A DNA stretch of 64,000 nt from positions 791,001 to 855,000 of the forward strand of contig JAGFBZ010002341.1 in NCBI GenBank assembly GCA_018398805.1, in the 5' to 3' direction. Of this stretch, positions 1-13,187 are shown piece after piece (the first letter of the stretch is position 1; each line of letters opens with the position of its first letter). The notes beneath the pieces are model-generated. The model saw only the letters and a list, made by a program, of their open reading frames with translations. It searched no databases and was not told where the DNA came from. The position numbers and the translations under genes are program-made. This DNA is from Hirundichthys speculiger (taxonomy: Eukaryota; Chordata; Actinopteri; Beloniformes; Exocoetidae).

Positions 1-1233
1 ACTGTTCCCTGTTGGCAATTTGTCATTTCTGATCATCCTGCTTTCCTGTGATGTTGGTGATGACCTCTTCACCTTGTATACAGCTGGAGATTAAATGCAC
101 TTGCGTTCTCTGTTTTATTATTGCCTCACCTTAACTCACTAATAATTGATAAACTATACCTTAATATTGAAAATTTAAACAACAATGCCAAAATACTGAT
201 ATTTTGATCCTCATGTGAGAGAAAGTCAAGTAAAAATCAAAATTCAATCATTTCATTTCATAGTATTTTTGTTCTTTTTTATATATTTAGTTTGGACAGG
301 AACTACTTTTCCGTCTGCTTACTCGTTTTGTTTGAAATGGCGGCTGCAAAATGGCGCACAGGCAAACGTTATAGGTTACTTTGATCCGGTAAATAATGTG
401 GTATATGTGACAAAATGGTCAGACGCTGCGGCAACAAAACACACAAAAAAGAAGAACCCCAAAAGAGCACGATGAGAGCTGGAGAGACTGTAGTCGGACA
501 CCCCCACTTCAGTCAGACGGTGTTTTACAGTGGAGGCAGCAGTCGGCCAGGTAGCCGGTGATGACCAGGATATTTATGGTGTGAATCCAGCGTAGTGGTG
601 TGGGCGTAGACGGTCTTCAGCCTCCTCCTCCACCTCTCTGTATTTCACTCGCTCATCAAGGAACAGAGTGAAGCCTGAAGAGAAAAATGCCACGTTTAAC
701 AGGGAGGGAAGGAAATCTTCACGTTTCTGTGTCACCAGAGTTCTTGTTTGAACATTGAAGAAAAAAAAAAATCTGTTTAATCAGTTTTTGTTTAAAAAAA
801 AAGAAGAAAAAAAAAATAGAGTAGTTTCATTTTCTCTGAAAATTTGTGAACTGAACTTTGACAGAACTCAAAGCTTCGCTCTCGTGTGCACCAGACTTTT
901 AAAAACGCTGGTAGTGATTAAATCAGTGGTATTGCCCGGCGCTAACCCTCACATCTGTCGCTGCATTCGTTCGGCTACGTCACAGCCTCCATATGTCATT
1001 CAGAAGCATAATCAGCTTTTACTCTCCAACAGGCTTGTCATCAGGGTGGATTACATTTAATTTAAGGCATTAATGACATCTTACAATACACCTGGACCAG
1101 TTATTGCACCAGTGCAAAAATCTGTCTGTTACGTCAGTTTTATTTGCCAACATGCGAACATTTACATTAAATGAAGTGATGTCGGAAGTCAGCTTCAAGT
1201 CTTCCAGGAAATATGATTATCTGATCAGTGTTT

Positions 1234-1263
1234 CATTAGATAGATTTAAAAATCTATCTAATG
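1234..1263. repeat. Perfect 30-bp palindrome
   Basis: Two exact 14-bp arms (1234-1247, beginning CATTAGATAG, and 1250-1263) are separated by only AA. The single strand would fold into a tight hairpin. No transposon ends are visible around it. Confidence 0.9.
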
Positions 1264-1458
1264 AACTGCATGTTCATGAAATGATCTCAAACATTTGTTG
1301 CACATATTCATGGTTTCTGTAAATGTAAAGTTAAAGCATATTGTTTTTCCCAACTGCTGTTCTGTAGGCAGCAACTCTGGTGTAATAAATCTGTATTTGG
1401 GTTATTTTAGATGAATAGGTCAGCTGAAATGGATTGAGAATAGTTTCACATGGAAAGC

Positions 1459-1489
<31 letters not shown>

Positions 1490-2151
1490 CTCTCAAACAT
1501 AACTCCTAATTTCTTTGCAGTCTATGTGGGTCACGGCATTTTCTGGCTGCCCTGGAATGATGGCTTCATCAAAGCTTTGCAAGATCGAACCGTAACATTT
1601 GGTCTTTTACTGTACGGGGAGGTTAAACGGGTCAGTCTGGGCTGGCGTCCGATGTGAATGAGGAGCAGTCGTAATTCCTCGTCTGTGTGAAGTCAAATAG
1701 GTGTTTAGTTGATAACATCGAGACAGAATCACGCCCGGTGCCTCATCCTTCTGTTATTGCGTGGCATTCAAGGATTACATGTAATCTGCTGTGTGTTTTT
1801 GTGCACTTTAGAGGACTTTAACTTCCTGCGGCTTTATCAAATGACGGGAAAATCTGGACGGATAATGTTTGGATGTGAAGTTCACCAACAAGTCTATAAA
1901 GGTGCAAATGCATAAAAGAGATGAATAAATCTGTCAGATTTGTGGAGCACATTAAGGCCGCATAAACGAAACGTGGTCACCTGGATTGTGGAGGCTTGAT
2001 GGCGACGCTTTCAGTGACCTGAGGAATGGCGGCTGTGACAGTCCGCCAACGTGACCGTCACTCGTCCTGACTGACGACAGACATGATGCCTCATCCTGCC
2101 AGTAAACATCTGGGAGAGCAAAGGGCTCGACACTCAGCCTGACAGTAGCAG

Positions 2152-2191
2152 GAAGAGGAGGAGGAGGAGGAGGAGGAGGAGGAGGAGGAGG
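2152..2191 (+). repeat. (GAG)n microsatellite
   Basis: About 13 uninterrupted GAG/AGG triplets. On the other strand it gives a run of prolines in a short open frame that has no other support as a gene. Confidence 0.95.
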
Positions 2192-3157
2192 CACAAGGAT
2201 AGAGGAGGAATGGAGTGAGGGCACGGCTGGGATTTTTTCAGACATCTTGTTTTGTTGCAAACTCAGAAATTTCCAAAGAAAAAAACAAAAAAAAAAGCTC
2301 ACAGCTTTGCAGGAAAAACTGAAATGTTTACTTCTTGAACTTGAAACTCAAATCTTGAAAGAAAAAGCTCCAGTTCTGAATTATAATCACAATTTTCAAA
2401 AGAAGAGCCCAGCATCTTCGATCGCCAACTACGTTGTCCACTTGCAGAAACCTTACCAACTAAAGTCACTGCATGTAGGTTTAGCCAACGTTGCCACTGT
2501 CACCTGTAGTTGCAGCTCACACATGCTGAAGGTCGTCTGATGATGGAGAATGAGAATGAGGTCATGGAAGGATAATGAAATGCTGAGATATATTCATGAC
2601 TCAGTTGGTTCCTGCAGCAGACGGATGTTTTCTTGTGTGAGAGTGACAGTGATGGTGTCCTTCACACTTTCAGCCCTCTCGACAGTCTGATCTAACATAC
2701 TTTACTGAGACCTGAGACTGATTCTGTCAGCGAAGGAATAAAATCGCTGACGGTGATGCACGAAAAGACAGACAAAGACACAAGACAGTGGATGGTGAGT
2801 GTTGTACGATGATGCATGGGGTGTTTGCGCAGCATGGTGTGGTTCATGTCGATGCGTGTGTGGCAGTAACCCTCACAGTTCACAGGCAGCCCAGCGGACA
2901 GACATAAAGCTGTGACGTTGACCTCAAACACTTTGCTCAGCAGCAACTGGTGACCGCAACAGTACTTCAGGCTCAATCAGAATTGATGCTGGTGTGCTGG
3001 GCCAGTGTCATGCAGCGGACCTCCACCAATCCGGCCCGTCAGGAATCATCCAGCCTGGCCAGTCCCCCCACAGCTGTAGGTACACGCAAAGCTGGTTCTC
3101 ACGACTCCTAATTCATGAGTCTGAGTCAGTCTCAAGTCACTGATGTGTGTGATTTTG

Positions 3158-4269
3158 GGTGAATTCCAATTCCTCCCTTAACCCTCAATCTCAACCCTCA
3201 ATCTCAAAAATGTGCGCTCCCGCTAAGTGCAAAGTGCTGTCCCGAATTCTAAGAACGTCAAATTGAGGGACAAGTTTGAGGCCCGTATTGCCCTCAAAAT
3301 TGAGATTCTCCGGCACCACCCCCTTGGAAGTAAGAGCTACCCAGAAGGCACTGGGTAATTTAGCCAAGACATCTTCGAAAAGGATGGCGCCAAAAAAAGC
3401 TAGCTACAAATGTAAGTATCTTCGTAGTTCTTAAAGATATAAATGTTACGAAACCATCTTATTGTCTTTGTTTGAGACTTTTTTCATGGATTAACATCGT
3501 TGTTGCGTAACATTTATTTTTTTACTTTACGATGTTTGCTGCTGGACCGGTGGTCCCAGCCGGCTTCACGTTACTTGTATACCTTGTTGTGTAGCGACGG
3601 AGGACTGAATAATGTATCCTCTATTGTGTTATTTGATAATATTATTTAGAGCAGTGATTCCCAAAGTGTGGGCCGCAGCCCCCTGGTGGGCCGTCGCGGT
3701 ACTGCAGGTGGGCCGTGAGAGGTCATTAAAATTAAACATGTTTTAAATCCTCAATCTTTTTTAAATGTTTTTAATTACTGTAAAATATTAACAACATGAT
3801 TTAAAAACATTAAGAAGTAACAAAACAAACCAGTTAGGTGTTATACTACCGTTACCTTATCTTAATATGACAAGTGTCACCTTATTTGTTGACCCCTTAC
3901 ATTAATGTCAGAACGTAGCTTCTAGTCCTGAATGTTGATAACAGTTGTGAATAAATGGTTTCAGTGGGTCGCAGAGATTTTTCGCATTTCATGTTGGGCC
4001 TTGGTATTCTGAAGTTTGGGAATGGCTGATTTAGAGAATATACGGCGCTCTTTTCAATGTTATCCCTGTGTCATTTCAGGGAATACAGAGACAACACGGG
4101 CTCTGATACATTTCAGTCTGGAAGACGTAACTGCAGTCAAGGGGTGTCCCATTTCTAAGTCACAATATAGCCCTTACCCTTACTTTCGAGGGTTAAGATT
4201 GAGGGCCAAAAATTGAGGGTTAAGGGCGAGGGTTGAGATTAAGGGTTAAGGGAAGAATTGGAATTCACC
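3158..4269. mobile_element. Inverted-repeat DNA element with a nested hAT MITE
   Basis: The left end (GGTGAATTCCAATTC then CCCTTAACCCTCAATCTC repeats) and the right end at 4269 are reverse complements for roughly 45 bp with a few changes. Both subterminal zones repeat CCCTCAAT / ATTGAGGG motifs. ATTTT occurs on both flanks one base out of register, so the target-site duplication is uncertain and the superfamily is not assigned. Inside, an ATG-led stretch at 3383 followed by GTAAGT at 3412 looks like an old first exon. A family-A hAT element (3652-4028) is inserted in the middle. Confidence 0.75.
3652..4028 (+). mobile_element. hAT-type MITE, family A, with perfect 8-bp TSD
   Basis: Terminal inverted repeats CAGTGATTCCC / GGGAATGGCTG bound a 377-bp element. 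It is flanked by an exact 8-bp target-site duplication ATTTAGAG (3644-3651 and 4029-4036), the hallmark of hAT transposition. The interior GTGGGCCGCAG... CCCCTGGTGGGCC block recurs inverted at 38333-38579. It has no coding capacity. Confidence 0.92.
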
Positions 4270-4689
4270 ATTTTAGTGCAAGTTGTGTCTCTGTCTCTGG
4301 GCCTAATTGATCAATTATCTTTGATAATGGCTTTGTTCCTTTCAAGATCAAGGAAGTGAGCATGTTCAGTAGCAGAACTGGGGTTTTTGGACTTATTAGT
4401 GCCAGTGCTTATATATGGAGCTCATGGAAAACAATGGTAACTTGACATGGCATGTCATTTGTTACATGAAACCATTCAAAATGTTATAAATTAGGACATC
4501 GTTTGCTGAAGACTGTTTGGATGAGAGCAAAAATGGATTTAAAAAAGAAATGCTGCCCAGCTGTGCTGTAACTGATGTCACAGCAGCTCCGAGCCAGTCC
4601 TCCTTCGGAGGTACCAGACAAAGAGTGAAGGGGGTGGCCATGCTCTGGATGGACTTTCACCCATGTTAGTGCGTAGTCTGGTGCAGCGT
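4270..4689. other. Non-coding stretch
   Basis: Nothing recognised between the inverted-repeat element and the dispersed repeat that follows. Confidence 0.5.
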
Positions 4690-5262
4690 CAGTGTGCACC
4701 AAATGACTTTGTATCATTTTTCAGTTAGCTTGATTCGTGTTCACGTAGTGTTATTGTCACCGTAGCCCAGACGCTGCACCACATGTCAATGCTGTCGTCG
4801 GTCAGAAGCTGTCTAAGCAAACCGTCATGTTTTCATTACAACTGGCCTGAGGCACAACAACTGCCTGTTGTTGGCCCAGAGTTGGTCCATATTATTTGTT
4901 TGTACTATTCTAGACGAGCTAAACAGCTTGCAAACCAAGCAGCTGGAAGTCATTTGTCCGGAACTGCTAGTGTTACTTTCTTTAGTCATTGTCTTCTTCA
5001 CAACAGACAGTGCGCTGTGAACTAAGGAAGCCTCTTTCTTTTATGTGCTGTACACCCCGTAGTTCTGTCGGCCCGAGGTCTGGAGCTTTTACACCACAAA
5101 CAAACCGCACCAGAGTTTGACGACAGCCGCACAGAGACCCCCTCTTCCAGCTGCTCTTGGAACGGCCATTTGGGTTCACACTGACCCAAGTGAACCACAC
5201 TCATGACCAAAACCCCTTTGGGTCGACCTAAGTAGCTACAGTGTGAAAACGACCTTAAATTA
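4690..5262 (+). repeat. Dispersed repeat copy shared with 30370-31710
   Basis: Blocks appear in the same order in both places: GTGCACCAAAT, then a GTTGGTC/TATTATTTGT stretch, GAGCTTTTACACCACAAAC, CTCATGACCAAA, and a final AGTGTGAAAACGACCTT-like end. The family is not identified. Ends are approximate. Confidence 0.6.
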
Positions 5263-8200
5263 GTTACACGTTCTGTCATGAAAAGCCTAAAGGTTCTACC
5301 CTCAGAACAGATTTAAAAAAAAATGTCTGTCTCTCAGAGAGCTGCAGAACAATTAACATTGTGGGATGATTGGGGATGGACGGGTTATCAGCTGGTTGTA
5401 AAGAGTCCACTGTGCACTTTATAGGCAGTACACCAGTCCACAAGTCAGTAGTGTCGGCAATTACCAGCTGTCTATACAACTTTTGTTACCAAGTACTTTA
5501 GGCTAAGTTTACCAAAACCTGGAGAAGTGGCAGATGGCATTCAGTTCATATACCTTTTTATGAAGAGAATGACAATCCATTAGACACATCTGCTTGCAAG
5601 CTTTATCTCACAAAGCCCAAACTGATTTCATGCTAAATAAGCAGAAGCATCAAAGCATTTCCTTTTCTCACATTTAAGCATTAGCCACAGTTCACATGAG
5701 TTCTCTGCAAGATCACAGCACGCCTTACATCTATGCTAAATCCTGTCGGGACTGGAGTTGGACCCAAATGCATGAGGCCAAGGAGGAAGGACAGGATACG
5801 CTCCAGAGTTCCAAAAATCATATATATACACACTGATGAGGAACTGACAAGATACAGATGATAACAATTAGGGCAGAGGAGGTCAAAGGATCAGGGAAAA
5901 AAACAAAACATTTTCACAAGACAAGAAACCAGGCTGGACGAAACAGGAATCCAAAAGCAAGAGAAGCAGTACACCGAGGCTAAATTTTAACAGTTCCAGC
6001 AGAACAAGCAAGAGTCAAATCTGAAGCCCAAAACAAATTTTCCAAACAAGTCTCATTTAACGTTTATTACAAACTGAAATGTCCATTAAAATCCAACTTC
6101 CCAGCAGTGTAAACAGATGAGATTAACAAAACCAGGCAGTAATGAACAACCAATTTCAGCATCATTGCTTTAACATTTTTTTTAAATATCCTGTAACCCT
6201 GGGATCAATAACACTCAAAGTGTAGCCTTTAGTGTCATTCGAGAGCTGAAAGCCCTCACACCGATACAATCAGACAATCAGAAACCAAGACTGAGGCCAA
6301 AACTGGAGTAGTTGGATTTACTTCCTAGTAAATGTACTTCCTAATAAAACCGGAGGATTGTTTGATTTGTTGACCGGAGGAGAATTAGGTTTGTTCAGTC
6401 AAGAAAAACCTTGACGCTCACCTGATGACTGGAGGGACCTACGTCCACTTCACGTGCATGCACACAACCAGATCAGCTGCCACAACATAGAGCGAAGAAG
6501 CTCAGATTACAGCCCACACGGGGGAACAATGACACCTGTCTATGGGGCACCTTTATCTTTAAACAGCAAATAGATGTTTGCTGCTACATTTATCGCAAAC
6601 ATATTTTATATACTGAACCTTGATGTTACACTCCTTTGTCATTTAGACCGATGAGGCTTCACTTTTTTTTTTTTTCCGCATCCATTCAAGTCTTTGCAGT
6701 GATATTAAATGAAATTAAACCCACCTCTTCACTTTGCTTTGTGATCAAGCTGAATCACTATGGAATCCATTTACTTCTGGTTTCAGCCCCGGTTGAATTC
6801 ATTAAATGAAAAATGTTTAATATACACACTCAACACATCCTTTTGTACTAGTGATTGGATTGCATATTAAATAATTGCAGTGTGTTTATTCAACTCCCAG
6901 ACGGGGGACCTTTTGTCGTGTGTTGTAGCCTTTTTTCTTTTTCTTTTTTTTATTCTTGAATGTTTTATGGTCTGTCTCTGTTCTGAGAGTCAATTAAAGA
7001 CAAATTGCAAATTAATTTCAATAAATAAGTATAAAAAGTGAAACTAATGCACCGCTGTGTACTTCCTCTGCACATTTTATACATTAATTTATTTAATTGT
7101 ATCAATTTAGTTTAATAAGGCTTTAGATTTCCTCCTGTTATGTTTTTATGTAATTTTTCCTACTTTCCAGACAGTTTTATACGTTGTTAATGTGGCACCT
7201 GCTCAGCACGACATTCTCATAAAACGAGGAGACAAAAGTCATATGTAACCTGGCATTTTATCATTTTTTTTCCCTTTCACACCTTTTGGCAGCCGTCAGA
7301 GCTTTTCCCCCTTTAATGCTTGTTGAATTCAGGCGCAGCAGGTCGCTTCTATGGGAGGTGTTATCCCCAGACACAGTTCACCAAGTTCAGCTCAGAGAAC
7401 TTTTGGAAAAGTGAATCTGTAAGTTTACACGAAATTAATTTTTAAGCGGGTTTTTGGGTTGGGAGGGATCAGTACATCTACAGAGAGCTTGGTGTCCCTT
7501 TTTACCATCTGCAGGACTAAATAAAAGCAAAACACTTCAGAAATGGTGTCAATGTTCCTCGTGAATAACAGCTAAGTAAAACAAAACTGGCTTCTCACCT
7601 CATACCACCCACCCTTCACTTTATTTACTGAAATGTTGCTAAATGTACACATTGTACCAGCCCCGTGTGTGGTGGAAAGGTAATCTCTTGATCCTGAAGT
7701 CAAATGATGGGTTCAGCCAGAGGCGCTAAAGCTGTGAGAATCGTATAAAGCTGAGCCTCATCAGTTTTATTTTAAAACATGGTTTCAGGGCTAACGTGCG
7801 CACGGTGTATCGTTTTGCTGACAGAGGGGATGTGTTCGTTACTGTGACTCAGACAGTGCCGGGCCTTGAGTATCCTTGATGTTCAGAGCAGTTTTGGAAC
7901 TAGTCTGCTGCTGCATGCACAATTCAGCATGGGACTTTTTTTTTTTTTTCCTTATTTTTTCTTACATTGGTGAATCACTGAAGGGAATCACTACATATAT
8001 GTAGATACATTTAGACTCAGACTTTCTTTATTGTCACTGCACAAAAAAAACACGAGTTTTTTTTTTTTTTTTTAACAATGAAATGTCGTTGCTTGGCTTC
8101 TGGAGCTCCAGTGATATATTGTCATTGTCTTAACAGCACCTACACATACAAGCTATTTATGATTGTTTACTCAAGAACACTAACATTAAAGAACGACTAA

Positions 8201-9010
8201 ACATCACTTGCATGTTCAAAACAAAAAATGAACATAAACATTGTCTTTTTTACTGCTATTTTACACTTACTTGTATGCTTGCATTGCGATCCAAATAGAG
8301 AACACCCTACTGGCCTCTTTTTGATACTGCAAAAATACTCAGATAGTCAAAGATGAAAAAGTAGCTTTATAAACCATACATTATTTTAAAAAAAAAAACA
8401 TCCCTTTTCTATTTGAAATGAAAATTTTCTGATATGTAAACCTAAATAATGCCAACAAAAATGATAAAAAGTTGCAGTTTTGTTTTTTTTTGTGTTTTTT
8501 GTACAAATTGCCCTTTACTGAATTAAATGGTTGTTAAATGAATCAGATTAATTAGCTTGACTAAGTTTCACATCTTTTCACTTATAACTTAATAACCTTT
8601 TCTTTCTAAAATTCAAATTTAAATTGAAGGTTATCTTGTACATCACCAAGCACAATGCCAAAAAGTTGTTTGCCAAGTTGCCTAAAATGTGTATGCGTTA
8701 GGATCCACCACACATCCGGAAAAAAGGTCAGGCTCAGGATTTTTTTTTTTTACTTTAAGCCCTGAATGCCTCATAACCAGTGACATGTGGTGAGATTCAA
8801 GTCTGGTGAGGCACTGACTCCATCAGAATCAGATTTACACATTTATGAACCGCAACAGAGTAGATTAGTCACCATCTGGTCAGCAGTAGTTAGCAGGTTA
8901 TGTTTTATATGTCATATCCACATCTTTTTTATAGGATTTTCTAGTGGCCTTTTATTGGATAGAGGGAAAAGCAATGGCTAAAAAGGTAGACAAAAACATA
9001 TTACAACACT
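5263..9010. other. Non-coding stretch
   Basis: No gene recognised. About 5740-6000 reads like an old retroelement fragment (GGACCCAAATGCATGAGGC, and ACAATTAGGGCAGAGG), but the family cannot be named. About 8010-8110 resembles a LINE/SINE tail (CTTTATTGTCACTGCAC). Poly-A/T runs are common (7930, 8044, 8057). Confidence 0.45.
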
Positions 9011-9075
9011 GGAAATTGAACCCCCAAACCACTATATGAGAGTCCACCCACTTAACCACTAGAATACCTAGCAAA
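9011..9075 (-). repeat. tRNA-derived SINE head
   Basis: On the minus strand the sequence reads CTAGTGGTTAAGTGGG (A-box-like) followed about 35 bp later by GGGGGTTCAATTTCC (B-box-like). This is the layout of a tRNA-derived RNA polymerase III promoter. The clover leaf is not intact, so this is a SINE relic rather than a tRNA gene. Confidence 0.5.
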
Positions 9076-9944
9076 TACTATTGTAGGACCCTGACATTAA
9101 ACAGATTTATAAAATTAAACTACCCCATGTAATGCTGCTGTGATTGGTTAGGGTAGCATTCGAACCAATCATCCTTTAAACAACATTTGTAGCTTATTCC
9201 ACAGACATTGCAGCACCACGCCCCACAAAAAGAGAAGACAAAGATAAATAGAGCCAAAATGGAAAACACTTCTCCCCCTCAAACTTACTTGGCTTTCTTT
9301 AGTTTTAATTTTTCCCCATCCACCTTTCTCCTTGCGTTTTCTGCTTGCCATCTTTCTGTTGACAGACACTAACGTTACTCTGCTTTGTTGGTTTTTAGGC
9401 CTATATCTGATAAATGATCGTCTTAGCGCCCCCTGCTGTTAGTTGATAGAATGAAAATTTTGGTTATTGAACATGGCCGACGGCCGTAGACCAGGAAGGC
9501 TGCTTCTAGACTTTTCCAGAATCCACAGATTGCCAGGTCCGCTCCCTGGGGTCCACCATGTTGAACTGCTAGTCATGGTGATCTCATTCGCTCAAAGACC
9601 GGATACTGATACTAAAAAAGGCTGATGCCATTCAACAGTATTTGGAACAAAGAATATGACAGGAGAATAAATGTTTTATAGTCCCAACTTTGTCATCGTT
9701 GATCCATCCATCCATCCAGGTATCATCAGCTGAGAGACGTGTTACCCCCTAGACAGTTTACCAGTACATCACAGGACCACACAGAGACAAATGAGACAAA
9801 GGACCTCTGACACTCACAAGAGAAAGTCGTTCTGCCAGAATCAATACCAGTGACTGATGGGACCTGGATGTTGACCCTTCCGGCCCCTGTTTTGTGTATT
9901 TACCCACAGAAAGCTAATCCCTTTAGAGACAGTCACTCATTAAA
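9076..9944. other. Non-coding stretch
   Basis: Nothing recognised apart from a short ATCC run near 9703-9718. Confidence 0.5.
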
Positions 9945-10290
9945 TCATCCATCCAGCAATCTGTCCATCCTGCCTGAGCAGAGATCCTCAGACCTCCCAC
10001 TCCCCAGTCACCTTCGCTAGATCTACCAGGATCTATCTAGATCTACCTGTTTCCATGCAGCTAGTGAGTTACGTAATCTCTGCAACAAGTCTTGGGTCTG
10101 CCCTGATGCCCCTTTGTGACGGGGCACATCCAAAACACCTGCACTGGAAGACACCCAGCAGACATCCTGACCACATGCCCAAACCACCTCAACTGGCTCC
10201 TCTCGATGTGGAAGGAACAACAGCTCTACACTGAGCCCCTCTCAGATGACTGAGCTCCTCACTCTGTCTCAAAGTGTTAGCCTAGCCACT
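9945..10290 (-). mobile_element. LINE 3' end fragment (RTE/Rex3-like or related)
   Basis: On the minus strand the translation gives QLRWFGHV-type residues ('VEVVWACGQDVCW' in one frame, with shifts), followed by the non-LTR retrotransposon 3' region and a GGATGGATGA tail. The same module occurs at 22345-22795 and 33367-34530. It is truncated and frameshifted. The exact clade cannot be settled from this window. Confidence 0.7.
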
Positions 10291-11545
10291 GTCACAAAAA
10301 AATGCTAATTTCAGCATTTTGTATTTGTCACTTGATTCTTGAGCTGTTACTACCTCCAGTTCTCAACCCAGGGGACTGTCGCAACAACAGATCAACCAGT
10401 AAGTCAAGAGCTTGTAAGTCTTGAATGAGTTGTGGGTGGAAGATGTAGCACACCTGATGGGAAGGCAGGAGCGGCAAAAAGGTTCTAAGTAAGGACATCA
10501 TGACAGCATGTAAGCAAGCATGTGGACAACACAGGAAGCACAACAAATGGACTGGCAGGGGAAGAGGAGACAGAGAGGACATTATTCAGACATATGAGCT
10601 GTTGCGGTGTGATTAATCAAAGATAGCAATGAAAGGTAGATGCGAACAATGGACAAAGGTCAGAAAAACACAAGAATTAGGTTTTAAAGGAAAGCAAGAC
10701 AACCTAGACTGACCAAAAACATATATATATTGGCACACTGATGCTTTTTTTTTTTTTTTTTTTTTAAAGAACTTTAAAGCTAAAAAAGAAATAAGGAAAA
10801 GATTTTTGAAGTTAGACCCAGAGAGAAGTTTGCCTTTTCAGACATTACTACAGCTCAAAACAATAGTACATGCCATCTCTGCATGCAAGTGTGTAGGGTG
10901 CAAACACAAATCATAACTTCTATCAAAATTCTCTTTTATTTTAGTTGTTTTCTTTTATTAATACCTCGAAATATTTCCTAAATGCTTTCAACCTTAGTTT
11001 TCCAAACACTTTTTAGTGGCTCAAAATACACAAAAAATCTGCAGTGTTCTACATGTCCGTATGTGTGTTCAATAAGTGGTGTTTTGATTACAAATGACTG
11101 TACTAAGCCTTGTAAATGACCTCTACAGACTATAACTCTTCCTGTAGTATAATTAGAAATGTACTAAAGGCATTTTCTTGGCAGATTACTCCAAATTTCC
11201 TAATAACTACTTGTCAGCTGAAATTTGTTTAATTAAAAATCATGAAATAGGCTCTGTCCAGAGTGAGACATCTTCTACTGTGCAAAACTGCTAAAAAAAA
11301 TAAGCACTTTCTTACAGATTGCGTTTTTTTTGTTTTGTTTTGTTTTTTTTTTTGCCAAACAACTATTATATTTTATGTACTCTTAGAATAATTAAAGCTT
11401 TGCATTTGGAGAACGTATCACAGTCAGCTCTCAATTTTCTACTGTGGCGTTGTTGCTGAAGGACAAACACGTGTGCCACATCATGACGTTGGTGGTTATC
11501 TGATCCTTAATGATTAAAACAATTAAAAACGAGGAAAATGTGAAT
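10291..11545. other. Non-coding stretch
   Basis: No gene recognised. Poly-T at 10746-10765 and T-rich runs near 11325-11353. Confidence 0.5.
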
Positions 11546-11625
11546 GAATAAGTGTCTTTCCGTGAGACACTTTGGGACATGCCAGGGCCGTGGATTGATC
11601 CGGCAACCTCCCGGTTTACCTGCAT
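11546..11625 (-). repeat. tRNA-derived SINE head
   Basis: Minus strand: GGTTGCCGGATCAATCC, a B-box-like motif, then CCCTGGCATGTCCCAAAGTGTC. This phrase is typical of fish tRNA-derived SINEs. Only the head region is visible. Confidence 0.6.
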
Positions 11626-13179
11626 TGCTTCATCCAGATCAACCTAACAATCTTTTTTTTTAATTCTGCAGATGGAAAAGAAAAATAAATAACCGCAAAG
11701 GTGTGGATTTCCCAGTTGTGATATTTATTGGACTTGATCAGACTTCTTAAGTGCTAAGTTAGCTTGCCTCGGGGGGTGTTTTACCTTAATTTTTCTCCGT
11801 TCAGACAGTGTTGCCAGTCTCAGGTTTGGCTGTTCTCCAAAATTTTTTTGCTCTTTTAAAAAATGCATCGGAGCAGTTTAGCAGCAGGCGCAAGGGGAGA
11901 GCTCGGAGTCAACATATTCTCAAAAACAAGGGCAGGGATGCAAACATCCAACGACCTCATTCCTATCAAAAATGTAAAAATCAGCCTTTTGAAGAAGCTG
12001 AGGAACATGTAGAAGTTTGTCTATTTCCAATAAGATATTTAAGACATTAAGTCTTCGAAGGACTCATGCGTTAACTGTGTGTAATGTGTGTCTATTTGTT
12101 TCAACAGAAAAATAAAAAGCAAGAAAGTAAGGCAGAGAAATAAAGGAAGGTCTTGGAGAAACAGAAAGCAGAAACCTTATCAAAAATTCAAAGCTCAAAG
12201 GATATGAATAATACAAAAACCAATCAAGATGACAGTTAAAACACATCAGATGTTCGTAAGAGACAGAAAAGATGACAGAGCCAAACAAGGAAAAAGGGCT
12301 TTGGAGAACAAAATGCATGAGTAAATACTCCAACAGCAGAGAAATAAATACTCTGCAATAATCATGAAGGCGAAAAAAACAAAAGTTATGAGATTATATG
12401 GAAAGAGCATTCAGCTTATTTCATCGAAAATGTTTTTAATCATGAGATGACAGGATTAAAAAAATTAAAAGGCTGAAAATCATCAAATTAATTATCCATG
12501 TCTGTGTTATATCACCGCCGTAGTTCTGTATTTCTCTGTATATCGAGGTGTCAGACGTAACATATGTGTTGTAATCTTTAAAGGAAACAGCTTAACTTCC
12601 AAACCCTCCCGTCTCTCATGCTCACCTGAAATCCCCATCCTCTGACCTTCACCTGAAAGGAAATCCTTTTCCCATCCCAGGTGAAGCAGGACAAAGTGGT
12701 CTGATGGTCCATGGCTGCCCGAGCAGCCGTCCAGAGCTCCCCTTTTAAAGTCAGAGATAAATGAGAGCGAGCTGCATTAGGACTGAGTAGGAGAAGAAGC
12801 CTAAGAGAGCCCTGAAGCAATTTGGGAACAATGTGGTCTGCCTGATGCTTCATCGCTAAGCTACTGGTAGCCTCATCAGCCAGACTGATGATCCAGAAAC
12901 TGTCACAGACCCCGGGTCTTAATTTTGCACCTTTCAACCATTAGCGCGATCCGTGATGATAAAATTGCACTTAGCAGGTCGGTTACCGAGATCAGGGGTT
13001 ACGGTAATTGCTCGAGGAGAAGGAGCAAGCTGAATAAAAAGACTATATGATCAGATCTGGTCAGGTATCTGGCGTGCCACAGAACTGATCTGAGGGATTA
13101 TTGGTCTTTATTTTTGCTTTGCTTTAAGTTCTCCCTACCACATACGGCGGCAGCGTCAATCTGTTATCCTTCGGTTTGT
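11626..13179. other. Non-coding stretch
   Basis: No gene or delimited element recognised. The 119-codon minus-strand frame at 12578-12937 has no conserved domain that I can see. Confidence 0.5.
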
Positions 13180-13187
13180 GTCGCGTG

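Larger units (their letters stand above)
1..3157. other. Non-coding stretch; only simple repeats and one palindrome
   Basis: No gene, exon or named mobile element was recognised. It contains an A-rich patch (about 757-818), a poly-T run (about 1460-1485), a (GAG)n microsatellite (2152-2191) and a perfect 30-bp palindrome (1234-1263). Short open frames here show no conserved domain. Confidence 0.6.

Noticed and set aside
2152..2191. Proline-rich peptide from the GAG repeat
   Set aside because: It is only a microsatellite translation, with no gene context.
4016..4216. 66-codon frame at the right half of the inverted-repeat element
   Set aside because: It begins in the last bases of the nested hAT MITE and crosses its target duplication, so it cannot be an ancestral gene.
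5740..6000. Possible LTR or other retroelement fragment
   Set aside because: Some phrases look familiar from fish repeats, but no second end, primer-binding site or coding part was found, so it is mentioned only in the stretch description.
9011..9075. Possible tRNA gene on the minus strand
   Set aside because: A-box- and B-box-like motifs are present, but the stems do not pair into a clover leaf. A SINE head explains it better.
12578..12937. 119-codon minus-strand frame
   Set aside because: No known motif and no flanking splice signals that would join it to another exon.
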